From the NCBI GenBank assembly GCA_022495995.1, contig JAFEMH010000745.1, positions 281,001 through 345,000 on the forward strand: a stretch of 64,000 nucleotides of DNA, in the 5' to 3' direction. The translations under genes were made by a program, and so were the position numbers. Numbering within the stretch: position 1 is the stretch's first letter; each line of letters begins with the position of its first letter. The notes beneath the pieces are model-generated. The model was not told the DNA's origin. It did not search any database and was given only the letters and a program-made list of their open reading frames with translations. Positions 56,136 through 64,000 of the stretch are shown here, in pieces. Source of the stretch: Adenophora triphylla var. japonica (lineage: Eukaryota > Streptophyta > Magnoliopsida > Asterales > Campanulaceae).

Positions 56136-56496
56136 TGATGTGCCCGTAGAAAAAGATTAAACCCAATTACACCAAAGAGGCCTAATAAATATGTTTCGGG
56201 CCCAAGCCCACATGTGAGTCCAATACTTGGCTATATATACTCCCTCCCTCCATTTGCAAAGTAAGCTCTCTCCCTCTGCTCTCTCTCTCTCTCTATAGAA
56301 ATGTCTTGTGATTATATGTATATACTTGCCATAGATTGGATTGATGATTCTCACGCCGGAGGGTTTTGGGGGGAAAGACCACCCACTCCTAAAGGTGTCT
56401 TGTTTTGTAGGTCCCGCGTTATATCGGACCCGAGGAACGTTCATCCATATCATACACCTTTGCTACCCCGGTGAGCCATTTTTCATGATAGCATCA
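56136..56496 (+). repeat. 3' LTR of element E
   Basis: 361 bases, closely similar to 51160-51514 with a longer CT repeat. It is followed by the AAAAT target duplication at 56497-56501. Confidence 0.92.
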
Positions 56497-57461
56497 AAAA
56501 TACCCAAAGTAAAAAATATACAAAAGAGTCATTATGGGGAAAGTATTAGAATTTTTATTTGATAATTGCTGAACAATATAAATTTATGAATTAGTAACTC
56601 ATATATTTATGTAGGATAAATTTTTGTATTGAACTTTTATGTCAAAATATTAGTAAACCCCAATTTTTCTAAACACTTAGGAAAAACCTATATTTTTTAA
56701 AATGCGGTGTCATTTTTGTAATAGCGTTTTTAAGAAAATGTGCGGTGACATTTTTGTAAATAACTAAAACTTCTTTTAAAATTACGCGATGACAGTAGGA
56801 TAAATTTTTGTATTGAACTTTTATGTCAAAATATTAGTAAACCCCAATTTTTCTAAACACTTAGGAAAAACCTAAGTATTTTTTAAAATGCGGTGTCATT
56901 TTTGTAATAGCGTTTTTAAGAAAATGTGCGGTGACATTTTTGTAAATAACTAAAACTTCTTTTAAAATTACGCGATGACATTTTGTAAATATCGGAGTTC
57001 ATTTACACCTCCTAACACTCTTTATCATTAAAATTGACAATTTCTATTACTGTATGTACATGACACTTTTTAACCTAAATACTGCTGATACTAAAAACAC
57101 TGACACTGATACTCTTTAACACTAGAATTTACACATGATATAATATCAATGACACTAAAAAATACTACCCTGACACATATTAATTTGATTGATTATAGAT
57201 AAGTTTAACATTTTAATTTTCATTACTGGCTTTTCCTCTTAATTTAGAAGACACCATATTACTAATATAATTTGGTCAAGGGTCATAAACCCTACAGTTA
57301 AACTTTACCAAGGGTGGCCGAGATGGAAGAATTATTCAAGCAGCCCATCTCTCTAATGAAACCTTGTGCATGAATGAATTGCGACTTTTTAACAACTTTG
57401 AAAAGTATAAGTCGCTTTTGAAGATTGTAAGGGTTGTTATAATTTACTATGTTCGTCCCAA
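56231..57461 (+). repeat. Segmental duplication, copy 1 (E LTR part plus flank)
   Basis: Matches 59090-60127 from CTATATATACTCCC to TTCGTCCCAA. It contains an extra 184-base tandem duplication (56611-56794 and 56795-56978) that copy 2 lacks. Confidence 0.9.
56611..56978. repeat. 184-bp tandem duplication
   Basis: Two adjacent copies, starting GTAGGATAAATTTTTG at 56611 and 56795. It is single in the paralogous segment at about 59466-59650. Confidence 0.93.
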
Positions 57462-57639
57462 CTATGAGCAATGTAAAACAAATTAGTCCTAAAAATTATT
57501 TGTTTAAAGAAGATGATATATTCTCTCCGAATATAGGAAGTTACGCTCATTATGTATCAGAGATAGATAGATTTAAATATATATTATTTGAACTGCGTAA
57601 TATAAATAATAAAATGCTGATAATAATGCTGCATTAATG

Positions 57640-58945
57640 TTTTTTGTTTCATTGCCTCTATCATATAAGCACTATATTAACTCTTTTATCAGTGGTAAGG
57701 AGACGGTAATTCTAGAGTAGGTGAAATCCTCGATAAATAATAGAGAGTTGCTTCGTAAGGCAAACATTAATAGTTGTACAGATAATTAGACAACAGGTTT
57801 GGTTGCGAAATGCAGCAGGGGTTCTAATGATGATGCAGTTGATACGAGAAGCTCTGATGGGGATTATGCTCTAGTAATAGAAGAGTCTGCAAAATAGTCG
57901 GATGCGTGGATTCTTATTTAAGTAGCTTCTTATCATATCAGTCCGAGGTAAGAGTGGTTTACAACCTATAAGCAGGTGGATGGTGGTAATATTCATATTG
58001 TCAACAGGTTTACTTGCATGGTTGTTGGTAATGGCTCTATCAAGCATCAGACTCATGATGGTAAATTCTGCACTTTGAACGATGTGAGTCATGTTCCAAA
58101 GATAACAAAGAACCTGATATCTCTTAGTCTGCTAGACATCAAAGGGTACAGTTTCAAAGATAAATGTGAAACAGTTCATGTTTCAAAGGTTCTTAAGTGA
58201 TTCTGAGAGGCGTTAAGCGGGACTCCTTGTATTTCCTTCAAGGAAGGACGCTTTCTGGTTCAGTATTGGCTGCATCATCTGAAGTGGTCAAGGAGGATAT
58301 AACCAATTTGTGACTTATTAGGCTTGGGCACATGAGAATTAGGGGGATGCAGATATTGGAAAATCATTGTCTTATGTGTGGTCATAAGGTCAAGTACCTT
58401 AAGTTTTGTAAGCATTGTGTAATTGAAAAAATACAGCGAAGCAAATTTTCTAAAGGGGTTAATAGAACGAAGGGCGGTGTGGATTACATTCAATCGAATT
58501 GTTGGGGACCTTCACGTTAGGAATCATTGAGATGTCACATGTATTTCTTGTCTATGATCGATGATTAATCGATGATGACTTGGGTGATTATTATGAAGCA
58601 TAAGAGTGAGGTTCTCAGCAATTTCAGACATTGGAAGACATTAGTGGAGAATCAGATAGGGAAGAAGATCGAGAGATTGCAGACAGATAATGGGTTGGAG
58701 TTCTGTAGTGCTGAGTTCGATGAGTTCTACAAGAAAGTGGGAATTTCTAGGCATCTCACTATCAGGGGTACACCACAACAGAATGGTGTAAAAGAGTACA
58801 TAAATCAGACATTGTTGGATAGGGCAAGGTGCATGCTATACAATGCAGGGTTGTCTAAGCGGTTATAGGCAGAAGCGGTTAGTACAACATGTTACTTGAT
58901 AAATCGCGGACCACATACAGGTATCAGTCTCAAATCGGAGGTTAA
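57640..58945 (+). pseudogene. Element F: Ty1/copia gag-protease-integrase fragment
   Basis: Degraded copia pol on the plus strand. About 57640-57800 resembles a Gag C-terminal segment (GKETVILE..., NNRELLRKANI). A decayed protease start lies near 57900. The 57980-58300 part is a GAG-pre-integrase domain (VDGGNIHIVN, TLNDVSHVPKITKNLISL). From 58460 integrase follows: KFSKGVNRTKGGVDYI, then RLQTDNGLEFCSAEFDEF and GTPQQNGVKEYINQTLLDRA, close to Tork-type copia integrases. At the last site Lys-Glu replaces the more usual Ala-Glu-Arg. There is no RT and there are no LTRs of its own. Stops occur throughout. Confidence 0.85.
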
Positions 58946-59080
58946 CCGAAAAACCGTTAAAACCGTTAACCGTCAAAACCGTAACCGGTTTATCCGGTTA
59001 GGCGGTTCGGTTCCGATTGAGGTTTTGGAGGTTTTCAACCGCCGGTTTTAACCGGCTAACCGGCGGTTTCTCCAACCGGC
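58937..59080. repeat. AACCGGTT-type short repeats
   Basis: A string of AACCGTTAA, AACCGGTT and CGGTTAACCG words in both orientations, between the copia fragment and the second duplicated segment. Plausible self-pairing; origin unknown. Confidence 0.7.
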
Positions 59081-59089
59081 CACGTCTAG

Positions 59090-60127
59090 CTATATATACT
59101 CCCTCCCTCCATTTGCAAAGTAAGCTCTCTCCCTCTTCTCTCTCTCTATAGAAATGTCTTGTGATTATATGTATATACTTGCCATAGATCGGATTGATGA
59201 TTCTCACGCCGGAGGGTTTTGGAGGGAAAGAACCCCCACCCCTAACGGTGTCTTGTTTTGTAGGTTTCGTGTTATATCGGACCCGAGGAACGTTCATCCG
59301 TATCATACACCTTTGTCATTCTCGGTGAGCCATTTTTCATGATAGCATCAAAAATACCCAAAGAAAAAAAAAATACAAAAGAGTCATTATGGGGAAAGTA
59401 TTAGAATTTTTATTTGATAATTGCTGAACAATATAAATTTATGAATTAGTAACTCATATATTTATGTAGGATAAATTTTTGTATTGAACTTTTATGTCAA
59501 AATATTAGTAAGCCCCAATTTTTTTAAACACTTAGGAAAAACATATATTTTTTAAAATGCGGTGTCATTTTTGTAATAGCGTTTTTAAGAAAATGTGCGT
59601 TGACATTTTTATAAATAACTAAAACTTCTTTTAAAATTACGCGATGACATTTTGTAAATATCGGAGTTCATTTACACCTCCTAACACTCTTTATCATTAA
59701 AATTGACAATTTCTATTACTGTACATGACACTTGTTAACCTAAATACTGCTGATACTAAAAATACTGACACTGATACTCTTTAACACTAGAATTTACACA
59801 TGAAAATAATATCACTGACACTAAAAAATACTACCCCGACACACATTAATTTGACTGATTATAGTTAAGTTTAACATTTTAATCTTCATTACTGGCTTTT
59901 CCTCTTAATTTAGAAGACACCATATTACTAATATAATTTGGTCAAGGGTCATAAACCCTACAGTTAAATTTTACCAAGGGTGGCCGAGATGGAAGAATTA
60001 TTCAAGCAGCCCATCTCTCTAATGAAACCTTGTGCATGAATGAATTGTGACTTTTTAACAACTTTGAAAAGTATAAGTCGCTTTTGAAGATTGTAAGGGT
60101 TGTTATAATTTACTATGTTCGTCCCAA
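59090..60127 (+). repeat. Segmental duplication, copy 2 (truncated E LTR plus flank)
   Basis: Begins inside an E LTR (59090-59350), includes the same AAAAT junction, and follows copy 1 to 60127. The duplication therefore occurred after E inserted. The following 60128-60326 is AT-rich without features. Confidence 0.9.
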
Positions 60128-60319
60128 AAATGAATTCTTTGTTTTTGTCTCAAAAAATAAATGATGAATATTTTTATTTATTTAAATTTGTTATCGATTA
60201 AAAGATAATTTTTAAAAAATGTTATTCATTTTAAAACGCACGAAGAATACCATTTACTCATAATAAATGTATATCAAATGTCGCTACTGTTTTAAAAACA
60301 AATATAAATATGTATTTAT

Positions 60320-60428
<109 letters not shown>

Positions 60429-60439
60429 CTTTGCCGAAA

Positions 60440-61079
60440 TGTGCTTATCAATCTTCCTCCACGTGGCGGGGTGATCACCTGGCTCCTTGACACAGCAGAA
60501 CCCACGACTAGCCGGATGTGTCTCCGGCGAAGACGCTCGGGCGTGAGAGTAAGATCACAGTTGTATATAGCTCAAAATGTATTGAATAATGAACTCAGAA
60601 TACAAAATGGCAGTTACCTTTCACCGTTTGGTAGTGATGAAGTATTTATAGGCAAGAGTGATGTATTTTTGGGGAGGCAGCATGTCCTCCGAGATTATAG
60701 CGGCGGTTACTTGGTCATGGGCACGTGTCTATAACGGTCCCTGATTTGTAGGGATGTAGTTGTGAGCATTGATTGACCAAATAAGCCGGCAAGTGTCAGG
60801 TCGTCACTTGTTGAGTTAGGTCGAGGTCGCCACTCGTGGAATGGTCGACCTGACTGTCGGGTAGAGCATGGTTCGTACCCGAATTGTAGCATGGATAATG
60901 AGGTCGGACTAAGTTAGGTCGGGACCTGTAAGTCGGACCATGGGCTTAGTCGACTGATGTGTGAGATGGGCCGTGGGCCTTGTTCTGATTGGATTAGTCT
61001 CATTGAGAATGTGGGTGCCAATGTTATCTGTGATTGGGCTTTTCTCGCTTGGCCCAACTCGACACTTTTGGTATGTTCA
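60440..61079 (-). repeat. 3' LTR of element G
   Basis: On the minus strand it starts TGAACATACC at 61079 and contains a TATA box CTATAAATAC at 60649-60658. Its end near 60440 is not exactly placed because no second copy is visible. Many AGGTCG words occur at 60799-60935. Confidence 0.65.
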
Positions 61080-61094
61080 GTGGCCCCCAACTTT
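61080..61094 (-). other. Polypurine tract of element G
   Basis: On the minus strand it reads AAAGTTGGGGGCCAC, followed by the LTR start TGAACA. It is the same junction type as in element B. Confidence 0.8.
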
Positions 61095-61359
61095 CGAGTT
61101 GACTTCGTCGACTTGGAAGTTAAGAAGATTTCTTTGCCAAAAATTGCTTTACTCGAAGGTCGATACTAGTCTTTGAAGCAGGTCGACTATGATGACGTGG
61201 CAACATCCTGATCGTTGGTGATGAACGGTTGGAGATGAAGGAGCGCCGGTTTTAGTAATGATTACAGTTCTGACGTTTGGAACTCCTTCTCGAAAACCGC
61301 CTCAATCTTTAATTTTGGAAAATTAATTTTGATTTTCTTTTCCCCTTCCAAATTTAGGA

Positions 61360-61375
61360 AAATATAAATAGAGAA
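61360..61375 (+). promoter_or_regulatory. TATA box of the antisense gene of G
   Basis: AAAATATAAATAGAG lies about 200 bases before the ATG at 61565. The leader between them is CT-rich, as in plant 5' UTRs. The ATG sits in a favourable context (CCGCCATGGCT). Confidence 0.65.
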
Positions 61376-61564
61376 ATCCCTCTTCATTTAGAACTTTTAC
61401 TGCTCTAGAACTTCTTCTTCTCCGGCGATAATCAAGGGATTTCAGCAAGATTTAAATTCAGCTCTCTGCTTCAGCAACGAACCCACCTTCTGCAATTAGT
61501 TAAGGTATTTCTTTCGTACCTTTGCTTTAAGGATTCTAATTTTGCACTGTTCTCCGTTTCCGCC

Positions 61565-62883
61565 ATGGCTAGGACCTTTAGTTGCGAACCGGGAGCGTGG
61601 TACGGCTACTGTACTGTTAACCGTATGGCATGCAAGAATGTGAACGGTGAGTGGAGAGTGATGTCCTTAGATGAGTGCGCCTCCATTTTGACTAGTTGGG
61701 GATTGAATTACACTGAGATAGGGCTGCCCATTGTAGGAGAAATTGAGGATGTGGTGATTGACGACTCAACTGTTGTCGCTTTTCATCTATTCCATGAATT
61801 GCTTGACCATATCACCTTGTTTTATGTTAGGGACGTCCAAAAGCCCTCCTTCCTTAGAAATAGGATAGGTTTCCCGGAGTCTAGGTCGTCCTTAGGTAGG
61901 TCGACCGATCATGATCATAGGACCGACTCCCACGCTTCCTCTTTTGCTTGTACGTATATGACGACTCAAGAAGGGAACGCCGCCTCAACTTCTTCTCGGT
62001 CCTCGAATTGTCAATGCATTTGGGCCCACCGTGGTGCCAGGCAAGAATGAGAGGGGCTATGTACCTCAACGACCTACTCGTGGGAGGAAGAACTTGGAGT
62101 CTCGTTATGATGTGATCTACAACTTACGTGGGGTAGATAGGGCGGACTTTAGGTTGACTATCCTTAGTCGAAACAATTTTTAGCCAAATACCGTACGACC
62201 TTCACTAAAGATGCTACTAGGGTAGCTTTCTTCTACGGGCGGTTTGAAGGCTGGTTTGAGGTTGCCGCCGGATCCTTTCATTAATGAGTTTCGGAATGTA
62301 TGGATGCCCTCCTCTTCACTCGGTGCTAACACTTGCAGAGTCTTGGTGTGCTTTGCAATGGTGTGTAGGCTCTTGGGCCATGAGCCTTGCATGAAGGTTT
62401 TCAAAGAGTTCTTTGGTGCCAAGCTAGATAAGCACGACTGGGGAATTAGCACTCCCTCCAAGCCCAACTCTCCCAAGTTGTTTACCAGCCTTCCAAATAA
62501 ACACAATTGCTTTGGAACTCACATGTAGTTTTAGTTGAGAGCGAAATTTGGGTTGGGAATTTCCGTTGCCTAATGATGAATCTGATGCTATCGGTGAGGA
62601 GAATTAATGGGAGCCTCCTTGGTGTAGAACTTTGTATAGAAAGCTGTGTGCCCTGGTCAAGGATGGACCCGTCGATTGGGAGTCATTAGTGACAACCAAG
62701 TACAATTATGTTCTAGCAGGGATGATGCCTGGAGATGAGGCAGCAGAGCCCCTTGCACCTGTATTGAGAGGCCAGGTGTACCCTGATTGGGTAACCCACT
62801 CTTTGGGTAGATTAGAGGAGAATTGTCGCTTTGTCGAAGCAAGGCGACTATTGCAAGAAAAATGGAGAACACATCGGTGGTAA
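61565..62883 (+). pseudogene. Antisense gene of element G, first exon region
   Basis: The open start 61565-62050 (MARTFSCEPGAWYGYC) is followed, after frameshifts, by LRLPPDPFINEFRNVW and VCRLLGHEPCMKVFKEFFG at 62255-62410, and 62632-62883 (LCALVKDGPVDWESLV, VYPDWVTHSLGRLEENC). The LRLP...VCR.LGHEP block matches the antisense gene of B (LRLPLDLF, VCRVLGYEP) in the same order, so the two are relatives. A GTAAG donor at about 62879 suggests an exon end. Function unknown; it resembles plant Transposase_28-type proteins of gypsy elements. Stops at 62051 region, 62180 and 62526 mean it is probably inactive. Confidence 0.65.
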
Positions 62884-62935
62884 GGGTTTATTCGCCTTCG
62901 CTCATTAGCTCGTCCAATGTTAACTTGCATAAGTG

Positions 62936-62972
<37 letters not shown>

Positions 62973-63289
62973 GGCGTATAGGATTGCTTTGATCTGCATA
63001 CTTAACTTTCAGCCCGACACTTACTTGCTCGCTTGTAGAATCAATTAATTCGTACATAGAACTGCTTGCAATCGTATTTCTGTATTTATCAGATGGTTTG
63101 CTCGTATGTAGAATTAATTCGTACATAGAACTATTTCGAATTGCAACTCCTTATCAAATTGCCTCGCTCGTATGTAGAGTTATTCAATTCGTACATAGAA
63201 CTGCTTTGAATTGTATCAATTACTTCGTCAATGATTTACTCGTAGGACTGTTTTGAATTGTCGAGCTAATACTTTGATGTCGTGCAGTT
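62880..63289 (+). other. Probable intron of the antisense gene of G, with a T-tract and tandem repeats
   Basis: Bounded by a GTAAG-like donor and a GTCGTGCAG acceptor (ending 63288). It contains about 31 T residues (62937-62969) and roughly four degenerate copies of a 65-80-base unit carrying CTCGTATGTAGA and AATTCGTACATAGAACT. Confidence 0.6.
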
Positions 63290-63995
63290 TTGACTCCCGA
63301 ACAAGAAGCCGCCATGGTTCGAATTGTTGGAGTTTCTGACAAGAAGAAGTCTAAGAGGGCCCACGGAGCTGCGAACGCCAAGGCCAGCAGAGAGAGGGAT
63401 GCTGCTGCAAGGAATAACCTTCTCCCAAAGGACAATCTTTGGGGTTAATCCCAATGGAGGAGGTCGCTATAGAGGACCTTCAAGAGTGGTTCCCATTCCA
63501 TGAATGTAAATGAGGGAGGAGGAGTTCGCAGTCGCCTAGGCCAAGTCCGAGCTCGATCCCGTTCAAGAGGCCAATGCCGCGACCTCCGGGCCGAGATGGC
63601 GGGCTCCACCCAATGAATATAGTTGAAATTGATGATGTTGTTGAAGAGGAAGATGATCAGGCATTGAGGACGAGAAAAAGATCAAGGTCTGGAAAGGACA
63701 AGGCCGTCTCCCCAAGTCTACTCCCTCCTCTAGCCCCCTCCGAGGAGCCAAGAATCAGAGATGCTCCGATTCAGGCTCGCGATGTTCCCCCTCTCATTGG
63801 GGTCAACAAAGCATGACTCGGCGCTATCCCGACGTGGCGCTTGGTCAAGTGGTGGTGAGAAGGGCCCTGGATGTAGATCTCCTAGCTCACTTTGCGAGAG
63901 AAGGGGATGACTCCAGAGGAATTTTCACCGTCTGGGTTGGTACACGCCGAGGTAAACCTTTACTTTCCCTTTCGTTTAGTCGCTTATTATATTAG
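63290..63995 (+). pseudogene. Antisense gene of element G, second exon region
   Basis: After the acceptor the sequence reads LTPEQEAAMVRIVGVSDKKK with a very basic stretch (KKSKRAHGAANAKASRERD), then a stop near 63447. Another frame continues at 63574-63816 with an acidic run (IDDVVEEEDDQA) and RTRKRSRSGKDKA. This charged, low-complexity style parallels the C-terminal part of the B antisense gene. The 3' end lies beyond the window. Function unknown. Confidence 0.5.
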
Positions 63996-64000
63996 TTCGT

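Larger units (their letters stand above)
51160..56496 (+). mobile_element. Element E: LTR retrotransposon without coding capacity, rich in minisatellites
   Basis: 5337 bases with LTRs at 51160-51514 and 56136-56496, AAAAT duplications, a PBS-like sequence after the first LTR and a purine tract before the second. The internal 4.6 kb has no Gag or Pol motif on either strand. The reported long open frames at 55231-55965 are translations of a 14-15-base repeat. Three different minisatellites fill 53620-55890. It is best described as a large non-autonomous derivative whose autonomous partner is unknown. Confidence 0.88.
60440..64000 (-). mobile_element. Element G: 3' end of another Tat-lineage element, minus strand, continuing past the window
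   Basis: The LTR at about 60440-61079 and the purine tract at 61080-61094 read on the minus strand. The region to the right holds a gene opposite in direction, with the same central motif as the antisense gene of element B. Pol and the 5' LTR are expected beyond 64000. Confidence 0.75.

Noticed and set aside
59090..59350. A separate solo LTR of the E family
   Set aside because: It lacks the first part of the LTR and continues into the same flank as the 3' LTR of E, so it belongs to the segmental duplication.
56231..60127. Direct repeats flanking the copia fragment interpreted as copia LTRs
   Set aside because: Each repeat contains part of the E LTR and the E target duplication, and neither is bounded by TG...CA ends next to a PBS or purine tract. 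It is a later duplication.

Overview
This window looks like plant nuclear DNA, probably a heterochromatic or intergenic block made almost entirely of nested LTR retrotransposons. No ordinary host gene, tRNA, rRNA or CRISPR array was recognised. The evidence is Ty3/gypsy Gag, protease, RT, dual RNase H and integrase remnants of Tat/Ogre and Athila type, a Ty1/copia pol fragment, LTRs with TG...CA ends, 5-bp target duplications, primer-binding sites starting TGG, polypurine tracts and several minisatellites. Nearly every coding region carries stops or frameshifts.

Layout. (1) 1-3396: fragment A, gag and protease of a Tat-lineage element. (2) 3397-10523: an Athila-like, minus-strand, pol-less element. 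Its left end is a rearranged junction that welds a scrap of its own protease gene to a truncated LTR. (3) 10524-47866: element B, plus strand, Tat lineage. It carries gag, pro and pol, a 150-bp minisatellite, an antisense gene and a 3' LTR. (4) Inside B's integrase, 15931-25266: element C, a 9.3-kb non-autonomous Tat/Ogre-type element flanked by ATAGT duplications. (5) Inside B's 3' region, 26358-42467: element D, a 16-kb minus-strand Tat element flanked by GCTAC. It has degraded pol and two antisense genes. (6) 47867-51159: AT-rich flank. (7) 51160-56496: element E, an LTR element with no recognisable coding capacity, three minisatellites and AAAAT duplications. (8) 56231-60127: a duplicated segment (E LTR part plus flank) bracketing a copia fragment F. 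(9) 60440-64000: the 3' LTR and antisense gene of another Tat element, G (minus strand), running off the window.

How the parts relate. B is older than C and D, which sit inside it. Removing C and one ATAGT copy restores an unbroken integrase reading frame. B, D and G share the Tat habit of carrying extra genes antisense to pol between integrase and the 3' LTR. In B, D and G these genes have TATA-like boxes of their own.

The most interesting signal is a hairpin module seen repeatedly in C and again, with different sequence, in D. It is a pair of 12-base near-palindromes about 30-40 bases apart, usually inside longer complementary arms. The core is GTC(AC or GT)GCGAC in C and GCCGTGCGGC in D. 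The arms differ between modules but usually still pair within a module. Modules lie directly upstream of the LTR TATA boxes of both elements, upstream of the TATA-like boxes of D's two antisense genes, and in both 5' leaders. I do not recognise this as a described system. All identities here were judged by eye, without database searches.
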